Source: HGM04593 sp964423665
GTDB taxonomy: Bacteria; Bacteroidota; Bacteroidia; Bacteroidales; Bacteroidaceae
Assembly: GCA_964423665.1 (NCBI GenBank)
Contig: CAYRFX010000082.1
Coordinates: 1-8,668, forward strand
Direction of reading: 5' to 3'
DNA length: 8,668 nt
The notes below the pieces were generated by a model. The model was not told the DNA's origin. It did not search any database and worked only from the letters and a program-made list of their open reading frames with translations. This document shows positions 1-6,269 of the stretch, one piece after another. Every line of letters begins with the position of its first letter. Positions within the stretch are counted from its first letter, which is position 1. The position numbers and the translations under genes were made by a program.

Positions 1-14
1 TACTTCTTCGTCAT
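1..14 (-). CDS. 5' end of an unidentified gene, cut by the window edge
   Basis: Reading the minus strand, an ATG at 14-12 opens a frame M-T-K-K that leaves the window after four codons. It is supported mainly by position: a consensus Bacteroidota promoter lies just upstream, with its -7 element ending about 24 bases before the ATG, and the preceding gene clpX is closed by a terminator. Four residues cannot identify the protein. In related Bacteroidales a recQ helicase gene often follows clpX, as far as I recall, so RecQ is a guess from gene order only. It could also be a chance ATG. Confidence 0.4.
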
Positions 15-37
15 TTTACAATATGCCTATTTGCTAA

Positions 38-70
38 CAAAGTTATAAATATCTCCACGAAACCGCCAAA
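38..70 (-). promoter_or_regulatory. Consensus Bacteroidota promoter (TTTG / TAACTTTG)
   Basis: On the minus strand, TTTG (plus-strand CAAA at 67-70) is followed after 21 bp by TAACTTTG (plus-strand CAAAGTTA at 38-45). This is a full match to the primary sigma consensus of Bacteroidota (-33 TTTG, -7 TAnnTTTG). Transcription would start near 30-32, giving a leader of about 17 bases before the ATG at 14. It would drive the gene that leaves the window on the left, independently of the tig-clpP-clpX operon. Confidence 0.72.
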
Positions 71-134
71 TTTTTCCAATATATTTTTTAATATATTCGC
101 ACTTTACCGCAAATATAATATTAGACCCGGCATT

Positions 135-178
135 ATTTACAAAATACCCTCTCGAAACCGAGAGGGTATTTTGTAAAT
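135..178 (-). terminator. Long perfect hairpin closing the tig-clpP-clpX operon
   Basis: The arms 135-154 and 159-178 are perfect 20-base reverse complements around a 4-base loop (AAAC at 155-158). The hairpin begins 8 bases after the clpX stop. The GC-rich part (CCCTCTCG/CGAGAGGG) is at the tip, and the T-rich run (TATTTTGTAAAT) is the lower part of the stem rather than a separate tail. Being nearly symmetric it could act in both directions. It separates clpX from the promoter at 38-70. Confidence 0.85.
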
Positions 179-186
179 ATTTCTTG

Positions 187-1410
187 TTATGCCATAGCTT
201 TGAGCGCACCGCTCTTTGCCATCTGCGTTTCAGCATACGCCTTTGATATCACACATGTTTTTTCACCGCTTGAAGGCATCTCAAACATTTTATCCTGCAT
301 TATCGCCTCCACTATCGAGCGTAAACCTCGTGCACCCAATTTATACTCTACAGCCATATCCACGATATAATCAAGGGCATCGTCATCAAACGCAAGCTCC
401 ACGCCGTCCATCTCCATTAGCCGCACATACTGCTTTATTATGGAGTTTTTCGGTTCGGTGAGAATATTGCGCAATGCGCTGCGGTCAAGCGGACGCAAAG
501 AGGTGAGAATGGGCAAACGACCCACAATCTCGGGTATAAGACCAAACGAGCGCAAATCCTGCGGCGTAACATACTGCATCATATCGCCTTTGTCTATCTT
601 GAAATTATTCTGCACCGAGTTGTAACCAACAATATGAGTGTTCAACCTCTGGGCAATTTTCTTTTCAATGCCATCAAATGCACCGCCGCAAATAAACAAT
701 ATATGCTTTGTATTCACGGGAATCATCTTCTGGTCGGGGTGCTTGCGACCGCCCTGCGGGGGTACATTCACCACCGAGCCTTCGAGCAATTTCAAAAGAC
801 CCTGCTGCACGCCCTCGCCACTCACATCGCGGGTGATGGAGGGGTTATCGCTCTTGCGCGCAATTTTGTCAATCTCATCTATAAAAACGATACCGCGCTC
901 GGCCTCCTCCACCTTGTAGTCGGCAACCTGCAACAGACGCGTGAGAATACTCTCAATATCCTCGCCCACATAACCAGCCTCGGTGAGCACCGTGGCATCT
1001 ACTATGGTGAAAGGCACTTTAAGCAGACGAGCAATGGTGCGAGCAAGAAGGGTTTTTCCGGTACCAGTACTTCCCACCATCACAATATTGCTCTTTTCTA
1101 TCTCCACATCGTCGCCGCTGTCGCGCTGCAACAGACGCTTGTAGTGGTTATATACAGACACGGCAAGGGCGCACTTTGCAGCATCCTGCCCTATCACATA
1201 TTCATCAAGAAAAGCCTTTATCTCCTTGGGCTTGGGCAGTTCTGCCATCTCAAAATCGCTTTTTGGCAGAAGCGACTCTTCACGCAAGATATTATGCGCC
1301 TGTTCCACGCAATCGTTACAGATGTATCCGGTCATTCCGGTCATCAGTAACGCCACCTGGTCCTCGGTTCTGCCACAAAAGCTGCAACGTTTCTTATTCT
1401 TATCCGCCAT
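187..1410 (-). CDS. clpX: ATP-dependent protease ATP-binding subunit ClpX
   Basis: This is the AAA+ unfoldase that recognises tagged or misfolded cytosolic proteins and threads them into the ClpP chamber. The 407-residue length is normal for the family. The N-terminal zinc-binding domain has C9, C12, C31 and C34. The AAA+ module has Walker A GSTGTGKT (113-120), pore loop GYVGED (146-151), Walker B FIDEID (176-181), the RKH substrate loop (222-224), the arginine finger in PEIVGRLP (R298) and sensor-2 GARGLR (359-364). The ClpP-docking loop, IGF in E. coli, seems to read VGY at 261-263. The ATG at 1410 lies 2 bases after the clpP stop, so the two are almost certainly cotranscribed and translated in a coordinated way. 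A perfect hairpin follows the stop. Identification is secure. Confidence 0.98.
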   Translation of the reverse strand: MADKNKKRCSFCGRTEDQVALLMTGMTGYICNDCVEQAHNILREESLLPKSDFEMAELPKPKEIKAFLDEYVIGQDAAKCALAVSVYNHYKRLLQRDSGDDVEIEKSNIVMVGSTGTGKTLLARTIARLLKVPFTIVDATVLTEAGYVGEDIESILTRLLQVADYKVEEAERGIVFIDEIDKIARKSDNPSITRDVSGEGVQQGLLKLLEGSVVNVPPQGGRKHPDQKMIPVNTKHILFICGGAFDGIEKKIAQRLNTHIVGYNSVQNNFKIDKGDMMQYVTPQDLRSFGLIPEIVGRLPILTSLRPLDRSALRNILTEPKNSIIKQYVRLMEMDGVELAFDDDALDYIVDMAVEYKLGARGLRSIVEAIMQDKMFEMPSSGEKTCVISKAYAETQMAKSGALKAMA

Positions 1411-1412
1411 AC

Positions 1413-2081
1413 TTATTTTTTACGGGAAAGCACATTATCAATCATGCCATATGCCTTCGCCTCCTCGGCTGTCATCCAATAATCGCGGTCGCTGTCGGCC
1501 CACACCTTATCAAAAGGCTGATGGCTGTGATCGGCGATAATTGTATAAAGTTCATTCTTCAACTTCTGAATCTCACGAGCAGTAATCTCAATGTCGCTCG
1601 CCTGCCCTTGCACGCCGCCCAATGGCTGGTGAATCATCACACGGCTGTGGGTGAGAGCAGAACGTTTACCCTCGGTTCCCGACACCAGCAGCACGGCTGC
1701 CATGCTTGCCGCCATACCTGTACAGATGGTTGCCACATCGCTGCCAATGAACTGCATTGTGTCATAAATGCCCAACCCTGCATACACAGAGCCACCGGGC
1801 GAGTTTATATAGATAGAAATATCCTTGCTATTATCTACCGAGTCGAGATAAAGAAGCTGCGCCTGCAATGTGTTTGCAGTGTAGTCGTCAATCTGTGTTC
1901 CAAGAAAGATGATTCTATCCATCATCAAACGAGAGAACACATCCATCTGGGTTACGTTCAACTGACGCTCTTCCAGAATATAAGGGTTAAGATACTGCGA
2001 CTGCACTTTAAGCACATCATCGAGCACCATGCTACTCATTCCCAAATGCTTGGTGGCATATTTTCTAAAATCATCTTTCAT
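1413..2081 (-). CDS. clpP: ATP-dependent Clp protease proteolytic subunit ClpP
   Basis: This is the serine peptidase that forms the double-heptamer degradation chamber of ClpXP. I place the start at the ATG at 2081 (MKDDFRKYATKHLG, 222 residues). A GTG two codons upstream (2087) is in frame, but ClpP proteins of this group usually begin close to the DDFRKYA motif. Counting from 2081, the catalytic triad is Ser126 (in GMAASMA), His151 (in MIHQP) and Asp200 (in DRDYWM), with the same spacing as in E. coli ClpP. The oxyanion-strand motif INSPGGSVYAG is intact. The usual Pro before the SRVMIHQP segment is replaced by Thr-His (SALTHSRV). It sits between tig (28-base gap) and clpX (2-base gap), the common bacterial arrangement for ClpXP. 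Identification is secure. Confidence 0.98.
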   Translation of the reverse strand: MKDDFRKYATKHLGMSSMVLDDVLKVQSQYLNPYILEERQLNVTQMDVFSRLMMDRIIFLGTQIDDYTANTLQAQLLYLDSVDNSKDISIYINSPGGSVYAGLGIYDTMQFIGSDVATICTGMAASMAAVLLVSGTEGKRSALTHSRVMIHQPLGGVQGQASDIEITAREIQKLKNELYTIIADHSHQPFDKVWADSDRDYWMTAEEAKAYGMIDNVLSRKK

Positions 2082-2109
2082 AATCACACAGTTTTATATT
2101 CTTCTTTTA

Positions 2110-3459
2110 TTATTTATCGTTCTCGGCGAGCTTTTTGTTGAAGTCCTCAACAGAAATCTGCTCCTCATTCAATGTAACAACACCCTTGATAGCCTCGATG
2201 AGCTTTATATCAACGGCACGATTGATAAGAGCCTCGCGTGTCTTCTCCTGCTTGAGCATGCCGCTTGCATAGTTCTCCAAAAGGTCCTCGGGAACGTTGC
2301 CCATGCCATACTGCATAAACTGGTCGCGTGTAGCAGCCTTTGCAACGGCAAGAACATCGTTGTCGTCAATCTTAACCTCGAATTTCTTTGCAAGCTGCTC
2401 CTTGATGAGATGCCAAGAGAGTTCTGTGATGCTCTTCTGGAAATCCTCCTCGCTGATACTCTCGGCACCCTCTGCCTTGTTCATCTCCATGATGCGACGC
2501 AAGAGAGCCTCGGGGAACTCCATCTTACCGATGCGCTCCATGAGATATGCGCGTGTGTCGAGCAAGAGTTTGTAATCGCTATCCACTGCAAAACGCTCTG
2601 CAAACTGCTCGCTGATTTTTGCGCGGAACTCCTCCTCGCTCTTAACGGTATCCTTGCCAAATGCAGCATCGAACACATTCTGGTTAATCTCGCTTGCAAC
2701 GAAACGTGTAATCTCGGAGATTGTGAATGTAAATTCACCTGCGTGAGCAGCAACCTCGCTCTTCTCAATCTTCAAGAGAGAGGCAAGCTCAGCCTCGCTG
2801 CCATCAAATGCAGTTGTGGGGTTGAATGTGATTACATCACCAACCTTTGCACCTGCAAAGAGAGCTTTCTGCTCCTCGTTCTTCATATATGTGGGCATCA
2901 TAACCGCATCTTTGACGCTGATACCTTCCTCTGTTGCCTCAACGAGCGAGCCTTTCAACATATCCTTCTCCTCATAGCTTTCAACCTGCTTGTACTCACC
3001 ACAACGCTGAGCATAAGCCTGAACCTGCGAGTCAATCATCTCTGCTGTGGGCTGAATCTTGTAATACGCGAGTTTATCGGCAGCTGTGAGTGTTGCATCG
3101 AACTTGGGAGCAAGAGCTATTTCAAACTCAAAAGTAAACTCCTTGTCGTTTACCATATCGATAGACGCCTGTTGCTCCTCGATGGGAAGAGGCTCTCCAA
3201 GCATATCCACCTTATTCTCTTTGATATACTCAAAGATTTTTGTCTGCAAGAGTTTGTTGATCTCCTCGGCCTTCACCGCTGTTCCATATTGTTTCTTAAC
3301 AAGACCCATGGGAACCATGCCGGGACGGAAACCGGGGATATTTGCCTTTTGGCGAATTGTTTTCAGTTGTTTCTCAACCAAAGAAGCATAATCGGCTTCT
3401 TGAATTTTCACTGTCAGAATTGCGCTTGTAGCGTCTGAGTTTTTAAATGTAAATTCCAT
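2110..3459 (-). CDS. tig: Trigger factor, ribosome-associated chaperone
   Basis: Trigger factor binds the ribosome at the exit tunnel and shields nascent chains. The 449 residues are slightly longer than E. coli's 432. The N-terminal ribosome-binding domain carries the signature GFRPGMVP (43-50) followed by a basic stretch (VKKQYG). The middle region, about 165-255, occupies the place of the FKBP-type prolyl isomerase domain, but I do not see the usual FKBP signature (a VxIDFTG-like strand, or the FxGG and IPGFE motifs), so isomerase activity is doubtful. The C-terminal chaperone arms follow, rich in charged helices with the conserved-looking FPEALLRRIMEMN (315-327). It is first in the operon tig-clpP-clpX, with a consensus promoter about 44 bases upstream. 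The ATG at 3459 follows a very AT-rich leader without a Shine-Dalgarno sequence, as is usual in this phylum. Confidence 0.95.
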   Translation of the reverse strand: MEFTFKNSDATSAILTVKIQEADYASLVEKQLKTIRQKANIPGFRPGMVPMGLVKKQYGTAVKAEEINKLLQTKIFEYIKENKVDMLGEPLPIEEQQASIDMVNDKEFTFEFEIALAPKFDATLTAADKLAYYKIQPTAEMIDSQVQAYAQRCGEYKQVESYEEKDMLKGSLVEATEEGISVKDAVMMPTYMKNEEQKALFAGAKVGDVITFNPTTAFDGSEAELASLLKIEKSEVAAHAGEFTFTISEITRFVASEINQNVFDAAFGKDTVKSEEEFRAKISEQFAERFAVDSDYKLLLDTRAYLMERIGKMEFPEALLRRIMEMNKAEGAESISEEDFQKSITELSWHLIKEQLAKKFEVKIDDNDVLAVAKAATRDQFMQYGMGNVPEDLLENYASGMLKQEKTREALINRAVDIKLIEAIKGVVTLNEEQISVEDFNKKLAENDK

Positions 3460-3502
3460 ATATATAATTTTATATTAATATACTCTACCCAATTTAGGCT
3501 TG

Positions 3503-3534
3503 CAAAATTACAACTTATTGAGGAGATTATCAAA
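3503..3534 (-). promoter_or_regulatory. Promoter of the tig-clpP-clpX operon
   Basis: On the minus strand, TTTG (plus-strand CAAA at 3531-3534) is separated by 20 bp from TAATTTTG (plus-strand CAAAATTA at 3503-3510), a full match to the Bacteroidota TTTG/TAnnTTTG consensus. The start would be near 3496, leaving a leader of roughly 37 AT-rich bases before the tig ATG. T-rich DNA lies just upstream (3532-3570 on this strand). Confidence 0.75.
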
Positions 3535-3540
3535 AAAAAT

Positions 3541-3575
3541 CCTCTTTTTGCTCATTTTTAACTCAAAAAAAGAGG
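3541..3575. repeat. AT-rich inverted repeat upstream of the tig promoter
   Basis: CCTCTTTTT at 3541-3549 and its complement AAAAAGAGG at 3567-3575 flank a 17-base spacer. It lies between the lptB terminator and the tig promoter. It could be a weak hairpin or an operator-like site, or merely a product of AT-rich composition. No function can be assigned. Confidence 0.3.
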
Positions 3576-3607
3576 CAAATACAGAAAAAGAAGCATACAA
3601 AATTATT

Positions 3608-3656
3608 AAAAAACAGAAAAGGCGAGGTTGCTATTTTACCAATTAGCAACCTCGCC
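3608..3656 (-). terminator. Intrinsic terminator of lptB
   Basis: GGCGAGGTTGCTA (3621-3633) pairs perfectly with TAGCAACCTCGCC (3644-3656) around a 10-base loop. On the minus strand the stem is followed by TTTTCTGTTTTTT (complement of 3608-3620). The stem begins 20 bases after the lptB stop. This is a textbook factor-independent terminator and separates lptB from tig. Confidence 0.92.
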
Positions 3657-3676
3657 TCATTCTGTCCGAATATTTT

Positions 3677-4468
3677 TCAGTCTATCTGGAACTCACGCTT
3701 GCGAAGCACAAAATCGCGTCCAAGATACTTTTCACGCACAACAGGGTTCTCGGCAAGCACCTCCGGTGTTCCTTCAAAAAGAATCCTTCCTTCGAAGAGA
3801 AGGTATGCACGGTCGGTAATACTCAGAGTCTCTTGTACGTTGTGGTCGGTGATGAGAATACCTATATTTTTATCCTTCAACTTCCACACAATATACTGAA
3901 TATCTTCAACCGCAATGGGATCGACACCGGCAAAAGGCTCGTCAAGCATTATAAATTTGGGGTCGATTGCCAAGCAACGGGCAATCTCGGTACGGCGACG
4001 CTCGCCACCCGACAGACGGTCGCCAAGGTTCTTACGCACCTTTTGGAGACGAAACTCCTCTATAAGACTTTCAAGTTTCTCCTTTTGATACTCCTTGGGC
4101 TTGTTTGTAAGTTCAAGCACCGACGCAATATTATCCTCTACCGTCATCTTGCGAAAAACGCTTGCTTCCTGGGCAAGATATCCAACACCGATGCGAGCAC
4201 GCTTATACACAGGAAAATCTGTAATCTCCGTGTCGTTCAAAAAGATTTTACCATCGTTTGGCACCACAAGCCCCGTTGTCATATAAAACGAGGTGGTCTT
4301 GCCCGCACCATTGGGCCCCAACAGCCCCACAATCTCTCCTTGTTTAACATCAAAGGAGACATTGTTCACCACCGTACGCTTGCCGTAACGTTTAACTAGA
4401 TTTTCGGTGCGCAGCACCATACGCTCGGCAACGGGGGATATATTCTCATTTTCAGCAAATGCAACCAT
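3677..4468 (-). CDS. lptB: LPS export ABC transporter ATP-binding protein LptB
   Basis: This is the cytoplasmic ATPase that powers extraction of lipopolysaccharide from the inner membrane with LptF and LptG. Walker A is GPNGAGKT (51-58), the Q-loop glutamine is in YLAQEASVF (Q100), the signature is LSGGERRR (152-159), Walker B is FIMLDEP (172-178) and the switch histidine is in ITDHN (H209). SVFRKMTVEDN and EPFAGVDPIAV are typical of LptB rather than of other ABC ATPases. From the ATG at 4468 it has 263 residues. An internal ATG at 4420 (MVLRTENLVKRYG, 247 residues) matches where homologues usually begin, so the first 16 residues may be an extension or a misplaced start. It stands alone with its own terminator. 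lptF, lptG, lptA and lptC are not in the window. Confidence 0.95.
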   Translation of the reverse strand: MVAFAENENISPVAERMVLRTENLVKRYGKRTVVNNVSFDVKQGEIVGLLGPNGAGKTTSFYMTTGLVVPNDGKIFLNDTEITDFPVYKRARIGVGYLAQEASVFRKMTVEDNIASVLELTNKPKEYQKEKLESLIEEFRLQKVRKNLGDRLSGGERRRTEIARCLAIDPKFIMLDEPFAGVDPIAVEDIQYIVWKLKDKNIGILITDHNVQETLSITDRAYLLFEGRILFEGTPEVLAENPVVREKYLGRDFVLRKREFQID

Positions 4469-4494
4469 TGTCTTTCAGGGAAAAATTTATGTGG

Positions 4495-4526
4495 CGAAGA
4501 TAATGCAATTTTAGTTTCCACCCAAC
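4495..4526 (-). promoter_or_regulatory. Candidate promoter of lptB
   Basis: On the minus strand, GTTG (plus-strand CAAC at 4523-4526) is followed after 20 bp by TATCTTCG (plus-strand CGAAGATA at 4495-4502). Each element differs from the TTTG/TAnnTTTG consensus by one base. The start would be near 4488, about 20 bases before the ATG at 4468, which would allow the longer LptB product. Support is moderate at best. Confidence 0.4.
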
Positions 4527-4672
4527 ATTTGCGCACAAGTTTTGGAGGAAGTACCACATTTTAGAGCATCGGCACATGCCATTTTATGATTTTCAATTGT
4601 TCAATAACCCTTTTTCAAAGCCAAAAAAGCATAAAACGGAGGAGATGCAGTGTTATTGACAGAGAAAAATCG

Positions 4673-4680
4673 TATCTTCG
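4673..4680 (+). promoter_or_regulatory. Candidate -7 element for mlaE-mlaF
   Basis: TATCTTCG at 4673-4680 differs by one base from TAnnTTTG and is the same octamer as the candidate lptB -7 element on the opposite strand. I see no TTTG at the expected -33 position. If used, transcription would start near 4687, only about 14 bases before the ATG at 4701, and this would exclude the upstream in-frame GTG at 4650 as a start. Confidence 0.4.
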
Positions 4681-4700
4681 CGCAGAAAACAGAAAGACAG

Positions 4701-5450
4701 ATGTTTATTGCAAAATCAATAAAGACATTCGGCAGATACCTCATTCTGATGCGCCGGGTATTCGCCCGCCCCGAAAGCGGCAGAATATTCATGCGCCAGA
4801 CCATGCGCGAGATATTCCAGCTGGGAATAGACTCCATACCCATCGTGTTGCTCATCTCGTTCTTCATAGGTGCTGTCATATGCATTCAAATGAAGCTCAA
4901 CATTGAGAACGCATGGATGCCCAAGTTTGTGGTAGGATATGCCACGCGTGAAATCATGCTGCTTGAATTCTCCTCATCAATCATGTGCCTTATTCTTGCC
5001 GGCAAGGTGGGTTCAAATATAACATCGGAGATTGGCACCATGCGTGTAACGCAGCAGATAGACGCATTAGAGATAATGGGAGTAAATTCGGCAAATTTCC
5101 TTATAATGCCGAAAATTGCCGCGCTCATAACCATGATACCCATTTTAGTGATATTCAGCATTGTGGCAGGCATTGTCGGTGCATACGCAATAGGATCCTT
5201 CACCGGTATCATGACGCCGGACGACCTCACCTGCGGCCTGCAATACGAATTCCAGCAGTGGTACATCTGGTGCAGCATTATAAAAGCAATATTTTTTGCC
5301 TTTATAATAACATCTGTGGCGTCTTTCTACGGATATACTGTAGAGGGCGGCTCCATTGAGGTGGGAAAGGCTAGCACAGATTCCGTGGTAAGCTGCAGCG
5401 CACTCATTCTGTTTGCCGACATTGTATTAACCCAACTATTGATGCAATGA
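4701..5450 (+). CDS. mlaE: MlaE-family phospholipid ABC transporter permease
   Basis: This is the inner-membrane permease of an MCE/Mla-type transporter, which moves phospholipids between inner and outer membrane to keep outer-membrane lipid asymmetry. I start it at the ATG at 4701 (249 residues). An in-frame GTG at 4650 would add 17 poorly supported residues. An amphipathic N-terminal segment (1-40) is followed by hydrophobic segments near 45-63, 84-100, 137-165, 190-210 and 230-248. The family's hallmark region GKVGSNITSEIGTMRVTQQI (101-120), continuing into DALEIMG, marks the interface with the ATPase, and GYTVEGGSIEVGKASTDSVV (211-230) is the conserved C-terminal motif. Its stop overlaps the mlaF start (ATGA), so the two subunits are translationally coupled. 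No MCE (MlaD-like) protein is encoded beside it. The direction of lipid transport cannot be read from the sequence. Confidence 0.92.
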   Translation: MFIAKSIKTFGRYLILMRRVFARPESGRIFMRQTMREIFQLGIDSIPIVLLISFFIGAVICIQMKLNIENAWMPKFVVGYATREIMLLEFSSSIMCLILAGKVGSNITSEIGTMRVTQQIDALEIMGVNSANFLIMPKIAALITMIPILVIFSIVAGIVGAYAIGSFTGIMTPDDLTCGLQYEFQQWYIWCSIIKAIFFAFIITSVASFYGYTVEGGSIEVGKASTDSVVSCSALILFADIVLTQLLMQ

Positions 5451-6199
5451 TAGAGATAAAGAATATATACAAGCAGTTTGGCAGCCAAAAGGTGCTCAAC
5501 AACATAAACGCAACCTTTGAAGATGGCAAAGCAAGCCTCATTATAGGACAGAGCGGTGCCGGAAAGACGGTGCTTCTCAAATGCATTGTAGGATTGCTGG
5601 ATCCCGACCAGGGGAAGGTCCTATATGACGGACGAAACGCGCTTACCTTCAACAAGAAAGAACGCCATCTGCTGCGCAGAGAGATGGGCATGCTGTTCCA
5701 GAATGCAGCCTTGTTCGATTCCATGAGCGTGCTGGAGAATGTAATGTTCCCGCTCGACATGTTCTCCTCAAAGACATATAACGAGAGGCTTAAACGCGCC
5801 CGATTCTGCTTGGAGCGTGTGAACCTGCTCGACGCACAGGACAAAAGCCCCGAAGAGCTATCGGGAGGCATGCAGAAACGCGCAGCCATAGCCCGCGCAA
5901 TAGCATTGGAACCCCGCTACCTCTTCTGTGACGAACCAAACTCCGGGTTAGACCCCAAGACTTCGCTTATTATAGACGAGCTGATACACGGAATCACTAA
6001 AGAATATGGAATAACAACGATAGTGAACACCCACGACATGAACTCGGTGATGAACATTGGCGACAAAGTGATTTTCCTCGCCGGGGGTGAAATTTCGTGG
6101 GAGGGCAGCAAAGATGGGATACTGCACAGCGACAACAAACTGCTGAACGACTTCCTTTTCTCGAGCGAAATATTAAGAAGAGTGGCAAATGAAAAATAG
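5447..6199 (+). CDS. mlaF: MlaF-family phospholipid ABC transporter ATP-binding protein
   Basis: This is the ATPase partner of the MlaE-type permease encoded just upstream. The 250 residues contain Walker A GQSGAGKT (34-41), Q-loop glutamine Q85 in MLFQNAALFDSMSV, signature LSGGM (138-142), Walker B YLFCDEP (158-164) and switch histidine H196 in NTHDM. The combination FQNAALFDSMSVLEN, SGGMQKRAAIARA and EPNSGLDP is characteristic of MlaF/Mkl-type ATPases. Its ATG lies inside the mlaE stop (ATGA, 5447-5450). The gene ends facing der, with a shared hairpin starting 2 bases after its stop. No downstream MCE, MlaB or MlaC-like gene follows, so the operon appears to be just these two genes. Confidence 0.93.
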   Translation: MIEIKNIYKQFGSQKVLNNINATFEDGKASLIIGQSGAGKTVLLKCIVGLLDPDQGKVLYDGRNALTFNKKERHLLRREMGMLFQNAALFDSMSVLENVMFPLDMFSSKTYNERLKRARFCLERVNLLDAQDKSPEELSGGMQKRAAIARAIALEPRYLFCDEPNSGLDPKTSLIIDELIHGITKEYGITTIVNTHDMNSVMNIGDKVIFLAGGEISWEGSKDGILHSDNKLLNDFLFSSEILRRVANEK

Positions 6200-6201
6200 A
6201 A

Positions 6202-6248
6202 AAGAGGCCGACCCTGATAAGTCTATACGACTTAGATGTCAGCCCCTT
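6202..6248. terminator. Shared hairpin terminator between convergent mlaF and der
   Basis: The inner stem TAAGTC/GACTTA has a 5-base loop. An outer stem, read on the minus strand as GGCTGAC with GTCGGCC (one G-T wobble), is separated from it by an asymmetric internal loop. On the minus strand the stem is followed by TCTTTTCTATTTTT (complement of 6192-6205), a good tail for der, and this tail overlaps the last codons of mlaF. On the plus strand the downstream sequence is AT-rich (6249-6276) but has no immediate T run, so it should be weaker for mlaF. Confidence 0.7.
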
Positions 6249-6269
6249 ATGGCATTATATTATATTATT

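Noticed and set aside
27..236. A 69-codon minus-strand frame spanning the clpX terminator
   Set aside because: It overlaps the end of clpX, runs through the hairpin and the promoter region, and has no conserved features.
2082..2087. GTG at 2087 as the start of clpP
   Set aside because: An ATG two codons downstream (2081) is the better start and matches where related ClpP proteins begin.
634..2141. Open frames of 238 and 321 codons on the plus strand opposite clpX and clpP
   Set aside because: They are shadows of the conserved clpX and clpP frames, His- and Cys-rich without domain features.
2029..3438. A 469-codon open frame on the plus strand lying opposite tig (and the start of clpP)
   Set aside because: It is fully antisense to a secure gene, its translation is a low-complexity Leu/Cys-rich string without recognisable domains, and long antisense frames arise when a gene avoids the codons TTA, CTA and TCA. 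No promoter or conserved start supports it.
4650..4700. GTG at 4650 as the start of mlaE
   Set aside because: It adds 17 residues not expected in MlaE, overlaps the candidate -7 element at 4673-4680, and the ATG at 4701 gives a normal-length protein.
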